Positions 1 through 8,244 of a stretch of DNA of 64,000 nt are shown piece by piece. This stretch comes from Armatimonadota bacterium. GTDB lineage: Bacteria > Sysuimicrobiota > Sysuimicrobiia > Sysuimicrobiales > Humicultoraceae. The stretch is from contig VGFA01000001.1 of NCBI GenBank assembly GCA_016869025.1, forward strand, positions 62,001 through 126,000, written 5' to 3'. The position numbers and the translations under genes are program-made. How positions within the stretch are numbered: the first letter of the stretch is position 1; the number at the start of each line of letters is the position of its first letter. The notes under the pieces were generated by a model, which was given only the letters and a program-made list of their open reading frames with translations, was not told the DNA's origin and made no database searches.

Positions 1-28
1 ACATGCTAGGCCCTCGGGGTGATGGTGC

Positions 29-475
29 ATGGCCAGGAGCCCATTGCAGATTACCCGGCGATCGCTGGCCGACTACCTGCTTGGCGCGGGCCTGGCGGCC
101 CTGGCCGGGACTGTCTTCTACCCAGTTCTGCGCTACTTGATTCCCCCGCCCGTCAAGGAGGTCACCGCAGGGAGCGTCGTCGCTGCCAAGGTGGGTGAGA
201 TGCAGCCCAACTCCGGCAAAGTCTTCCTGTTTGGCGGCAAGCCGGCCATCCTCGTGCGCACGCCCGAGGGCGCATACCGGGCATTCTCCGCCGTCTGCAC
301 GCACCTGTCCTGCACCGTGCAGTACCGCGCAGAGATAGGGCACATCTGGTGTGCCTGCCACGACGGGCACTTCGACCTCAACGGGCACGTACTCGCCGGG
401 CCCCCGCCCCGGCCGCTCGCCGCCTTTGGCGTCACGGTCAAGGAAGACGACATCGTCGTGACCCGGCCGGCGTAG
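29..475 (+). CDS. Rieske [2Fe-2S] iron-sulfur protein
   Basis: Electron-transfer subunit of a quinol:cytochrome c (bc/b6f-like) complex, 148 aa. The N-terminus has a basic stretch then one hydrophobic segment (about residues 15-40), as expected for a membrane-anchored Rieske protein with its cluster domain outside the membrane. The cluster ligands are visible as CTHLSC (about residues 91-96) and CACHDGHF (about 109-116), the canonical two Cys-x-His pairs. The cytochrome b gene starts 7 bp downstream, so the two are almost certainly cotranscribed. The start is the first in-frame ATG; the 28 bases before it hold no recognisable gene. Confidence 0.93.
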   Translation: MARSPLQITRRSLADYLLGAGLAALAGTVFYPVLRYLIPPPVKEVTAGSVVAAKVGEMQPNSGKVFLFGGKPAILVRTPEGAYRAFSAVCTHLSCTVQYRAEIGHIWCACHDGHFDLNGHVLAGPPPRPLAAFGVTVKEDDIVVTRPA

Positions 476-482
476 GCCAGCG

Positions 483-1535
483 ATGAGTCTCGGCCCGTGG
501 CTCGAAGAACGGCTCCGGTGGCGGGCCGCCGACCAGTTCCTGCGCCACAAGACGGTTCCCGTGGTCCGGCACGGGTACGTCTACTACTTCGGCGGGGTCA
601 CACTCTTCCTGTTCCTCATCCAGGTAGTCACCGGGCTGCTGCTGCTCATGTACTACAGGCCTACGGCCGACGCGGCGCACGATAGCGTCAGATTCATTAT
701 GGCGAGGGTGCAGTTTGGATGGCTGGTCCGCTCGGTGCACAGCTGGGCGGCCAACCTGATGGTCTTCTGGGTATTCGCCCACATGTTCGGGGCTTTCTTC
801 CTGCGGGCCTACCGGCGGCCGCGGGAACTCACGTGGGTTTCGGGAGCGCTGCTCCTCTTCCTTACTCTGGCCTTCGGCTTCACCGGCTACCTGCTGCCGT
901 GGAACACCCTTGCCTTCTTCGCCACCAAAGTAGGGACCGAGATCGTGGGCAGCGTCCCGCTGGTGGGGGAACCGCTGTTGGTGCTGTTGCGGGGAGGCGA
1001 GGACGTCACGGAAGCCACGCTGAGCCGCTTCTTCGGTATCCACGTGGCCATCCTGCCGGCGATCACCACCCTGGTGCTTGGCCTGCACCTGTTCCTGATC
1101 CAGCTGCACGGCATGAGCCAGCCGCAGGGGCGTGGCCCGGCGCGCGCCCTGCCGTTTGTGCCCGGGTTCGTACTCCGGGAGTCGATGGCGTGGCTGCTAG
1201 TCCTGGGCGCCTTGGCCGCGCTCGCCGTGCTGTTCCCCTGGCCGGTAGGGGAGAAAGCCGACCTGTTGGCCCCGGCGCCCGCCGGCATCAAGCCGGAGTG
1301 GTACTTCGTGTTCATGTTCCACACGCTGAAGCTGATCCCGGCCCACGTGCTCGGGCTGGAGGGGGAGCGGGTGGGCATCGTGGCGTTCATGCTCGCCGCG
1401 GTGGTGCTCCTGGCCGTGCCCTTCCTGGAGCGCGGGGAGCAGCCGACGCGGGCCGCCCGGATCGCCCGGGCGCTGGGCGTGCTGGCGGCATTGTATATCG
1501 TGGGGATGACCATCGTTGGATACCTCGCTCCGTAG
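483..1535 (+). CDS. Cytochrome b of a Rieske/cytochrome b complex
   Basis: Membrane diheme cytochrome b, 350 aa, with about eight hydrophobic helices. The first heme-ligand helix carries two His 14 residues apart (RSVHSW...FAHMF). The other carries two His 15 residues apart (FGIHVA...LGLHLF), the b6-type spacing. The quinol-oxidation PEWY motif is present in GIKPEWYFVF (about residue 275). The protein therefore joins a b6-like N-terminal half to a subunit-IV-like C-terminal half in one chain. Its partners are the Rieske gene upstream and the nonaheme cytochrome whose start overlaps its 3' end; the latter probably replaces cytochrome c1/f. Confidence 0.93.
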   Translation: MSLGPWLEERLRWRAADQFLRHKTVPVVRHGYVYYFGGVTLFLFLIQVVTGLLLLMYYRPTADAAHDSVRFIMARVQFGWLVRSVHSWAANLMVFWVFAHMFGAFFLRAYRRPRELTWVSGALLLFLTLAFGFTGYLLPWNTLAFFATKVGTEIVGSVPLVGEPLLVLLRGGEDVTEATLSRFFGIHVAILPAITTLVLGLHLFLIQLHGMSQPQGRGPARALPFVPGFVLRESMAWLLVLGALAALAVLFPWPVGEKADLLAPAPAGIKPEWYFVFMFHTLKLIPAHVLGLEGERVGIVAFMLAAVVLLAVPFLERGEQPTRAARIARALGVLAALYIVGMTIVGYLAP

Positions 1536-2835
1536 GACCTCCCGTAGGACCTCACCGCCCGGACCGGCGGCATGGGCGCTGGCCGCGGCCGCCGCCGGGC
1601 TGTTGTGGCTGTCGCAGGCGGCAGGCGTCGCGGCGGGGCCGGCGCTGCCCCCGCAGGCGGTGGCGCCGCCGGATACCTGCGTTGAGTGCCACCGCGTCCT
1701 GGGCGGCCGCCTGGCCGAGCCCACCTTCAAGATCGCCGACGACATCCACGTGAAGCGGGGCTTCTCCTGTTCGGCGTGCCACGGCGGTGATCCTCGGGCC
1801 CCAGGGCTGGAGGCCATGGACCCGAAGCGTGGATTCGTGGGGAAGTTGAAGCCCGCGCAACTCCCATCGCTGTGCGGGCGCTGCCACAGCAGACCAGAGG
1901 TGATGCGCCGGTTCAACCCTGCGATTCCGACCGACGAGGTCGCGCGCTTCTTCACCAGCGTGCACGGTCGGAGGCTGATGCAGGGCGACCTGCGTGTGGC
2001 AACCTGCACCAGCTGCCACGGAGTGCATCCGATCCTGGCGGCTTCCGACAGCAGGTCACCGGTGTTCCCCGCCAATGTGCCGACCACCTGCGCGCGCTGC
2101 CACGCCGACGCGACCGCGATGAAGCCCTACGGCATTCCAGCGACCCAGCTCGCGGACTATCAGGCCAGCGTGCACGGCGAGGCCCTGCTCAAACGCGGCA
2201 GCAAGCAGGCGCCGGCCTGCAACGATTGCCACGGCAACCACGGCGCCGTGCCGCCCGGTGTAGACTCGGTGGCCAACGTGTGCGCGCAGTGCCACACGTC
2301 CCCGCGCGATCTGTTTGTGCGCAGTCCCCACCGGGCGGTGTTCGAGGCCGCGGGTCTCCCGCAGTGCACCGTCTGTCATGGGAACCACCGGATCCTCCGG
2401 CCCTCAGATGAAATGGTGGGGGCCAGCGCGCCGGCCGTCTGCGCCCGGTGCCACGCTGAAGGAAGCAAGGGGGGAATCGCCGCCAAGGCCATCCGGACGG
2501 CGCTCGATGATCTCAAGGCCAGCATGGCCGCTGCTGCCGAGATCGTCGCCCGTGCCGAGGACGCGGGCATGGACATGGCCGATGCCAAGCTGCCCCTGAG
2601 CGATGCCCAGACGCAACTCATCCTCGCGCGCAATCTGGTGCACAGCCTCTCTTTGCGGGAGGTGCGTTCTGCGGCAACCGAAGGCGCCGGCCTCAGCCGG
2701 AAGGCGACCGATCTTGGCCGGGCCGGCCTGGCCGAGATCGCATTCCGACGGCGCGGGCTGGTCCTGGCCCTGGCGGTGATCGCGGTGCTGCTGGCGGGGC
2801 TCTACCTCAAAACCAGAGCCACACCAGGACCGTGA
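1516..2835 (+). CDS. Membrane-anchored nonaheme cytochrome c
   Basis: Extracytoplasmic multiheme cytochrome of 439 aa. Nine CxxCH motifs are visible (CVECH, CSACH, CGRCH, CTSCH, CARCH, CNDCH, CAQCH, CTVCH, CARCH). An N-terminal hydrophobic signal lies at about residues 17-40. A C-terminal transmembrane helix (about 412-432) follows a helical region without hemes. The likely start is TTG, overlapping the cytochrome b gene by 20 bp; no ATG lies in frame near the signal sequence, so the start is uncertain. By position it should take electrons from the Rieske/cytochrome b pair and pass them to other periplasmic carriers. The exact subfamily is not recognised. Confidence 0.85.
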   Translation: MDTSLRRTSRRTSPPGPAAWALAAAAAGLLWLSQAAGVAAGPALPPQAVAPPDTCVECHRVLGGRLAEPTFKIADDIHVKRGFSCSACHGGDPRAPGLEAMDPKRGFVGKLKPAQLPSLCGRCHSRPEVMRRFNPAIPTDEVARFFTSVHGRRLMQGDLRVATCTSCHGVHPILAASDSRSPVFPANVPTTCARCHADATAMKPYGIPATQLADYQASVHGEALLKRGSKQAPACNDCHGNHGAVPPGVDSVANVCAQCHTSPRDLFVRSPHRAVFEAAGLPQCTVCHGNHRILRPSDEMVGASAPAVCARCHAEGSKGGIAAKAIRTALDDLKASMAAAAEIVARAEDAGMDMADAKLPLSDAQTQLILARNLVHSLSLREVRSAATEGAGLSRKATDLGRAGLAEIAFRRRGLVLALAVIAVLLAGLYLKTRATPGP

Positions 2836-2909
2836 CGGAGCACGCAGGCGCGCTGCTCAGACGACTATTCTATCGTGCACGGCTGCCGTGCACAGACTGG
2901 AGGCCAACC

Positions 2910-4295
2910 ATGCAGCGGTTCCGCAGATGGACTGAGGTCTTCGTGTCGATCGGGGTGGTGGTGACGCTCGCCTTGGCCGCTTCGCCGCCGGGAGGGGTGC
3001 TCAGATCGGCTGATGCCCAGGCATCGCCCGCGATCAAGGGCGCCGCGCTCTTCGCGTTTCCAGGCGACTGGTCGAAGATCCCTGCGGCGACCATTGCCGT
3101 GTTCTATCCAGGTCAGGTCTCGTGGCAGTTCCTCACGAGTGCGTCGCACAAAGGCAGCAAGGATGTGCTCGCCGGGACCACCTGCCAGACGTGCCACCAG
3201 GGTCAGGAGAAGGCTCTCGGAGAGAAACTGGTCAAGCCCGGGCGCCTGGAACCCGACCCGGTCATTGGCAAGCGCGGCTCCGTTGACGTGTCGGTCCGCG
3301 CCGCCTTCGACGACCAGTACCTTTACATGCGGTTCGAGTGGCGGGCGCCGCGGCCTGGGGCCAGCCACCTGCTGTGGCGCTTCGACGGGACACGGTGGGT
3401 GGAGTGGGGAGGTGAGAAACCCGAGGCTACCAAGGCGAACATCCCACCCAGCTACGAGGATCGGCTCGCGCTGATGATCACCGAGCGCAACGTGCCCGCG
3501 GCTGATGGTGCGCAGACAGGGTTCAACCAGGCCGGGTGTTTCATCGCCTGTCACAACAGCATGGAGAATATGCCTGCCAATGTCGCGGGGGATCGGGTGC
3601 GAACCCACCCGTACTTCGGCGGCGTGCTTCGAGCCTCGGACATGCGCCACTACCTCCTTCTCTCCCGGACCGTGGCCGACGAGACCGGAGGGTGGGACAA
3701 GGTCAAAACGCCAACTGAACTCGAACGGCTGAGGGCCGAGGGCTCGTTCCTCGACCTGTGGCAGTGGCGGGCCTACCGGTCGAGCCCGGTCGGATACGCG
3801 GGCGACGACTACGTGCTGGAGTACCGTCTTGCCGACGGCGGCCGCAGCTCATTCACGACCCCGGCGCGTCCCTCGTTCATGTACGACCAGGCCAAGACCG
3901 GATTCAGGGCGATCCCGGAAGCCCGATTCACCGATCTATTGCCGCAACTGCCGCTGGTGACGGACCGCAACGCGGTGCCGCTTGACCCCGCGATCCGGTT
4001 CACGGCCGGCGATCTCCTCCCGAGGAACGTCCTGCGCGTGCCAGATGGCAGCAGTGCAGACATCATGGCCAACGGATCCTGGGAGCAGGGCAAGTGGGTG
4101 GTCGATCTTCGCCGCAAGCTCGCCACCGGCAACCCCGAGGACAAGCCGTTCGGGGCCGGCAGGGTTGTTCGATTCAGCCTCGCGCTGTTTGATGACCACT
4201 CGGGGAACCGATACCACCTCGTCTCGTTCGTGCAGACACTCGGGTTGGGCGAGAAGACCACCGCGACCGTCCGCGCGGTTCGGATCGGGCGGTAG
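2910..4295 (+). CDS. Ethylbenzene dehydrogenase-related heme-binding protein with c-type heme motif
   Basis: Predicted exported protein of 461 aa. The start chosen is ATG 2910, with TGGAGG six bases upstream; the frame is open back to a GTG at 2832. A signal helix spans about residues 12-32. One CxxCH (CQTCHQGQ) lies near residue 95 and one CxxxCH-like site (CFIACHNS) near 210. The middle and C-terminal part resemble the beta-sandwich EB_dh heme-b domain found in the gamma subunits of ethylbenzene and DMSO-reductase-type dehydrogenases. No molybdoenzyme subunit sits beside it, so it probably works as an electron carrier for the upstream bc-like complex. The domain assignment is from memory of the family and moderately secure. 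Confidence 0.7.
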   Translation: MQRFRRWTEVFVSIGVVVTLALAASPPGGVLRSADAQASPAIKGAALFAFPGDWSKIPAATIAVFYPGQVSWQFLTSASHKGSKDVLAGTTCQTCHQGQEKALGEKLVKPGRLEPDPVIGKRGSVDVSVRAAFDDQYLYMRFEWRAPRPGASHLLWRFDGTRWVEWGGEKPEATKANIPPSYEDRLALMITERNVPAADGAQTGFNQAGCFIACHNSMENMPANVAGDRVRTHPYFGGVLRASDMRHYLLLSRTVADETGGWDKVKTPTELERLRAEGSFLDLWQWRAYRSSPVGYAGDDYVLEYRLADGGRSSFTTPARPSFMYDQAKTGFRAIPEARFTDLLPQLPLVTDRNAVPLDPAIRFTAGDLLPRNVLRVPDGSSADIMANGSWEQGKWVVDLRRKLATGNPEDKPFGAGRVVRFSLALFDDHSGNRYHLVSFVQTLGLGEKTTATVRAVRIGR

Positions 4296-4330
4296 CAGGT
4301 TTCCGCCGCCCTCTGCGTGCTCATGACGGA

Positions 4331-4356
4331 GAGGCCGGGGCAAGCGCCCCGGCCTC
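4331..4356. terminator. Perfect GC-rich hairpin between convergent genes
   Basis: An 11-bp perfect inverted repeat, GAGGCCGGGGC / GCCCCGGCCTC, flanks a 4-base loop. It lies between the plus-strand gene ending at 4295 and the minus-strand gene ending at 4405. No long T-run follows on either side, so it may act as a bidirectional hairpin or be Rho-assisted. Confidence 0.7.
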
Positions 4357-4404
4357 TTACATGTCTCCCGGTTCTCCCGGCGCAATTGGCGCCGGGGCGA
4401 GAGC

Positions 4405-5556
4405 TTATCTCAACGCGTCCAGTGAATTCAGCACCACCTGCCGCACGAACCGCGGGTTGTGCACGCCCCAACTGCCGGCGCCCTCGACCAGCCAGAAGTT
4501 CCAGCCGGCACGGACAATGGGATCGCTGGTGGCGAAAGTCGGCCGGCCCGCGGCATCCCGCAGTTCCCCGAGCTGCGTTTGGATCTTGCGCCCACCGCTG
4601 AGCGTAAACTCGAGGCCCTGCTGACCGGCGACCTCGACCAGGGCCAGCGACGTGATGGCAGCCGGATCCAGGGTCACGGTATCGGTGAAGGCGTAGACCT
4701 TCGCATCCCATGCCCGGAAGCTCCGGATGCGATCCTTGCTGGCCATGATCTTGGCTTCAATCGCAGCCTCGAGTTCGTGGATGAGCGTCTTCGTCGGGTT
4801 CTGTACCCTGGCAGCATTCATGTCGGGGCCGTGGCAGCGGGAGCACACCGTCACGTCGGCCTTGAAAGTGTGCGGGGCTTTGCTCATCTTGACGTGGCAC
4901 GTGACACAGGAGTCACCGGTGAAGGTCGCGTGCGGCGAGACGAAGTTGTTGCCGTAGTCCACGAAGAAGGCGTTCTTGCCCATGATGACGTCGGCCTGCG
5001 ACGCCGTGTGGGGCGCCGTGTACCGACGTGGGTCCTCCTGGTTCCAGACGATGGCGCCGTTGCGCGAGTTGTGGCACAGCATGCACTGCGCGCCCGAGCC
5101 CACCCCGATCGCCCGGAATCCGGCCGGCAGAAGCGGTGTCGTCCCGGCCTGGCGCAGGCTGTAGTCCGCCTGGTGGCACGTCGTGCAGGTCTGCGGCCTG
5201 ACGGAGAACCGGCTCAGGCCGATGCCGACCAGGTACTGAATGTCCGCAGGCGATCCGTCGGGTCGCGCGATCAGCCCAGGATTTCCCTTCTACATCTGGG
5301 GAAGCCACGCCAGGAATCCCTGCTCGGCGTGGCACCGGCCGCAGTGCGCCGCGGTTAGCCCGCGCCGGCCGTCGGCCGTGGCCTCGAGCGTTGGGCGCAG
5401 GCGGTTGGCGTGCTTCGACTTCGCCCACTGCGCCCTCTGGTCTGCCTGGGCACGCACCGTCGCCGCGCCGGTCCCGAACAGGAGCGCAATTGCCAGCGCG
5501 ACGGCCCAGAACGAACTAAGCCTCACTGTGTACGGCATGGGACAATTCACCCCCAT
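4405..5556 (-). pseudogene. Pentaheme cytochrome c gene interrupted by an in-frame amber codon
   Basis: One reading frame from ATG 5556 to the stop at 4405 is broken only by TAG at 5290-5292 (codon 89). The first part has a signal helix (about residues 12-36) and one heme motif (CGRCH). The part after the stop continues without a frame change and has four more (CTTCH, CMLCH, CVTCH, CSRCH). Together they make a pentaheme protein of about 383 codons. The codon context (PQM-stop-KGNPG) suggests a CAG to TAG change. TAG ends other genes here (for example at 475 and 1535), so it is not a reassigned codon. A sequencing error, a nonsense mutation, or two separate proteins are all possible. Confidence 0.7.
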
Positions 5557-5598
5557 CTTGGCCCTGCTTTCCGTGGCGGATTCGCCGTGGGTTGGGTT

Positions 5599-5961
5599 CT
5601 ACCTCCTTGGCTTGGATTTTGGATCCCCGGGAAGTGTCCCGGCCTTCAGCTCGTCGAGGTTGCTGAACCCGTCCTTGTCTGAGTCGAGTTTCTCGATGGC
5701 GCGGAAGGCCTTCTCGTCAACCGGCTTGCCGGCCGCCGTCTGTTGCAAGTCTTTGCCGTATGGGTTGAGGTCGGCCTTGGTCGGCGGCATCTTGCTGTGG
5801 CAGGTCAGGCAGTTGGCCTTGGCCAGGTCGGTGCCCTCCTTTGGGGCATAGAACTGCTTGAGCAACGCCAGGTCCGCCGGCTTGGCCGCTGCCCAGGTTA
5901 CGACGGCGGCGACGCAGAGTACAGTCAAGATAATCAGGATCGTCCATCGCGGGGTTCGCAT
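5599..5961 (-). CDS. Small monoheme cytochrome c with Ca-binding-like loop (copy 1)
   Basis: Exported protein of 120 aa. An N-terminal signal helix spans about residues 6-25, and a single heme motif CLTCHSK lies near residue 52. A C-terminal acidic loop, DSDKDGFSNLDE, has the DxDxDG pattern of EF-hand or thrombospondin type 3 calcium sites. It is a paralogue of the gene at 7677-8039: both are 120 residues and share the heme region, the loop and the ending GDPKSKP. It is probably a periplasmic one-electron carrier serving the neighbouring multiheme proteins. No named family is recognised. Confidence 0.8.
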   Translation of the reverse strand: MRTPRWTILIILTVLCVAAVVTWAAAKPADLALLKQFYAPKEGTDLAKANCLTCHSKMPPTKADLNPYGKDLQQTAAGKPVDEKAFRAIEKLDSDKDGFSNLDELKAGTLPGDPKSKPRR

Positions 5962-5997
5962 GTACGCTTCTCCTCCTGTGCAAGTTCAAGTCACGGG

Positions 5998-6375
5998 CTA
6001 CTTCGGCGGCAGGCCGATCACGGTGACGAGTCCGGTCTTTGGGTCCGCGGCGTGGCACGAAGTGCAGGTGCCCTTGAACTTCGTGATGAAGGCGGCCGCG
6101 GCCAGGTGCCGCCTGTGCAGAACAGGCCCCAGGGGATCGGAGCGCCCCTGGGGTTTATGGCAGGCAAGGCACACGGCCACCGCGGGCGCGGGCAGCTGCG
6201 GATGGTTCTTGATGGTCTTGAGCGAGGCGTCCAGCGTGCGGGCCTTGCCAGGCGCGTGGCAGGCCCCGCAACCTGAGGGTCCTGCCGGGGCCGCGGCGGA
6301 TTCCGGGGGTGGGGGAACCAGCGCAAAGGCCAGGGCCATGACGAACAGCACCGGTAGACGGATCCGCATGAACAC
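5998..6375 (-). CDS. Small triheme cytochrome c
   Basis: Exported protein of 125 aa with a signal helix (about residues 5-28). Three CxxCH motifs are visible (CGACH, CLACH, CTSCH), and extra histidines between them could be distal ligands. The start could be either Met1 or Met3. It is encoded 36 bp upstream of monoheme copy 1 and downstream of the octaheme gene, on the same strand, so the cytochromes are likely expressed together. It resembles small class III or cytochrome c7-like domains in heme density, but the family was not identified with confidence. Confidence 0.8.
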   Translation of the reverse strand: MFMRIRLPVLFVMALAFALVPPPPESAAAPAGPSGCGACHAPGKARTLDASLKTIKNHPQLPAPAVAVCLACHKPQGRSDPLGPVLHRRHLAAAAFITKFKGTCTSCHAADPKTGLVTVIGLPPK

Positions 6376-6441
6376 CCTCCTGCGCGTGGCGTCGTTAGCG
6401 GCCGGTATTCTCCAAGCGCAGGGGAACTCAGCTGCGACGGC

Positions 6442-7500
6442 CTACTTGCCCAGCCTGTGGATGCCCCTGGCGACTCCTGCCGCCCAGGCCTGGGTGCGAT
6501 CGGCGTGGCAGCGCAGGCAGGCGAACTCCAGCGTGTTCGAGCCCGCCCTGACGAAGCGGCCGTCGTCTGTGAACATCCGGGCCGCTGGATCCAGGTTGAT
6601 CTTGAAGAGGTGGGAGGGGTCATCGGCCTCGTACTTGCTGCGGACGACGGCGTTCCGGCCGGTATTAGGCATGTGGCAGCCCGTGCATGTTAGCGCCGCG
6701 CGCTGGTGGCGGCTACCCCGAAACGCCGCGGCGGCCGCGGTGTGACACGCCTCACAGGTGCCCTTGGCTTTGACCTCACGGGCGCGCCGGTGCGGGTCGT
6801 GGCATGTAACGCAACTCAGCGCCTTGTGGGGGCTGGCCAGGAACTCCTGGTACTGCTCGCGGTGCTCCACAAAGCCCCCGGCGGCCGGGATCACGCCCAT
6901 GTCTGTCCCGCGGCGGTGGCAGGTCCCGCACAGGGCCGCGCTGCGGTCGGTCTGGATGTTGGCCTTGCTGGGGGCCTTCGCGTGGACCTGGCCTCGCCCA
7001 TGGCAGGCCTCGCACTGGATCCCGTCCAGCGCCCAGGTGCCTACGAAGCCGGGCTTGCGGTGCTGGTTCCCGACCGGGCTGTATCCTGTCGTGTGGCACT
7101 CGCCACAGTCGTAGCGCATCTTCTGGCCGGCGTTGTAGTTCGCCCAGGCCTGGGTCTCGAGGTTGAACTGGTTGCGGCCGCTGATCTTGCCGTCCGGGCT
7201 GCCCGTGATGATGTAGCCCTCCTGGTCCACGTAGCGGGCCTTCCAGCGGAAGCCGCCGATCACGTAGCGGATCTGGTCCCACGAGACGTAGCCGGGCTTG
7301 GGTATGCCCGCGGCGCGCGCCTCGGCCGCCGGCCGCAGCTTGGCCGGGTGGCCCGTGGTACGGAACGTATCGTAGATCTCCTGGTGACACCCGGCGCAGG
7401 TCTCTGAGCCGACATAGCCCGCGCCGAAATAGCCCGGGATGCGCTGCGCCTCCGCGGGGGACTGGGGTTTGGCCACGAGCAGCAGGCCCAGGAAGAGCAC
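6442..7500 (-). CDS. Octaheme cytochrome c (cytochrome c554-like), 5' end uncertain
   Basis: Exported multiheme cytochrome, at least 352 aa. It has eight CxxCH motifs (CAGCH, CGECH, CEACH, CGTCH, CVTCH, CEACH, CTGCH, CLRCH). The N-terminal region around TCAGCHQEIY resembles the cytochrome c554 domain. The in-frame GTG at 7500 lacks a convincing ribosome site and would leave a very short signal sequence. A better start, ATG 7568 preceded by AGGGGG, lies in another frame and encodes the missing basic N-terminus (MKLLHSTYLRTVA). A one-base indel between about 7515 and 7545 is therefore likely. Function: periplasmic electron transfer or reduction of a small substrate; I cannot tell which. Confidence 0.78.
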   Translation of the reverse strand: MLFLGLLLVAKPQSPAEAQRIPGYFGAGYVGSETCAGCHQEIYDTFRTTGHPAKLRPAAEARAAGIPKPGYVSWDQIRYVIGGFRWKARYVDQEGYIITGSPDGKISGRNQFNLETQAWANYNAGQKMRYDCGECHTTGYSPVGNQHRKPGFVGTWALDGIQCEACHGRGQVHAKAPSKANIQTDRSAALCGTCHRRGTDMGVIPAAGGFVEHREQYQEFLASPHKALSCVTCHDPHRRAREVKAKGTCEACHTAAAAAFRGSRHQRAALTCTGCHMPNTGRNAVVRSKYEADDPSHLFKINLDPAARMFTDDGRFVRAGSNTLEFACLRCHADRTQAWAAGVARGIHRLGK

Positions 7501-7676
7501 CCCGGCAACCAGGGAGACCAGTATGGATGCGCGACCGTACGTAGATACGTAGAGTGGAGGAGCTTCATGACCGACCCCCTGCGGGCATGGAGTGAACGAC
7601 TCGACTTCTTGGTACTACTCCACCGGCCGGCTGATACCTGCTTTGCCGGCAGCCCCGGCGCAATCACTTCGGGCGG

Positions 7677-8039
7677 CTACTTGGGCTTGGACTTCGGGTC
7701 CCCCGGATGCGTGCCTGCCTTGATCTCGACGATGTTGCTGGCGCCGTCCTTGTCCGAGTCCAGCTTCTCTACGGCGAGCAGGATCTTGGCGTCCACGGCC
7801 TTGCCGGCCGCGGCTTTGGCCAGGTCTGCCCCATAGGGATTGAGATCGGTCTTGGTGGGCGGCATCTTGGAGTGGCAGACCAGGCACGGCAGGGCCTTGG
7901 CCAGGTCGGTGCCATCCTTGGGAGCGTAGGTCTGCTTGAACAGAACCGTGTCGGGTGCCTTGGCGCTTGCCCAGACCGCCACTCCGACGACCAGCATTGC
8001 TGCAACGCCGATCCAGACTACTCCTCTTCGCGCTCGCAC
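7677..8039 (-). CDS. Small monoheme cytochrome c with Ca-binding-like loop (copy 2)
   Basis: Exported protein of 120 aa starting at GTG 8039, just after a G-rich stretch; longer in-frame starts upstream would not give a signal peptide. The signal helix spans about residues 7-26. The heme motif is CLVCHSK, and the acidic loop DSDKDGASNIVE matches copy 1 at 5599-5961. The two copies flank the triheme and octaheme genes, pointing to duplication within this cytochrome cassette. It is the first gene of the minus-strand run and faces the CODH/ACS operon across a 205-bp divergent gap. Confidence 0.8.
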   Translation of the reverse strand: MRARRGVVWIGVAAMLVVGVAVWASAKAPDTVLFKQTYAPKDGTDLAKALPCLVCHSKMPPTKTDLNPYGADLAKAAAGKAVDAKILLAVEKLDSDKDGASNIVEIKAGTHPGDPKSKPK

Positions 8040-8067
8040 TAGAACCCCCCCATAAGGCGCCTGATAT

Positions 8068-8083
8068 GACAAGCAGGTTTGTC
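8068..8083. promoter_or_regulatory. Possible operator palindrome in the divergent cytochrome/CODH gap
   Basis: GACAA, six bases, TTGTC: a 5-bp inverted repeat in the 205-bp gap (8040-8244) between the divergent cytochrome and cooC starts. The size and spacing resemble CRP/FNR-family half-sites, but the sequence is not the standard consensus. No convincing -35/-10 pair could be assigned. The rest of the gap shows nothing recognisable. Confidence 0.25.
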
Positions 8084-8244
8084 CTAGAGGATATGAGGCC
8101 GGAAGCCCGGGTGCAATACAGTCTTCCCCCGATGTGCGAAACCAGGAAGCGTGCCGCTCCGGCCCGGCCTGATGCCTGGCACCGGGACGCCGGCGCAAGA
8201 ATCCACTCCACACCCGATGCCTCGCCCGTGGGGGGGTAGGGATA

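Noticed and set aside
2832-2909. GTG 2832 as start of the ethylbenzene-dehydrogenase-like gene
   Set aside because: It would put 26 residues before a clear signal peptide; ATG 2910 has a good ribosome site.
5290-5292. Pyrrolysine or reassigned amber codon in the cytochrome gene
   Set aside because: TAG ends several genes here normally, no pyl gene is in the window, and a cytochrome is not a known pyrrolysine protein; a mutation or sequencing error is simpler.
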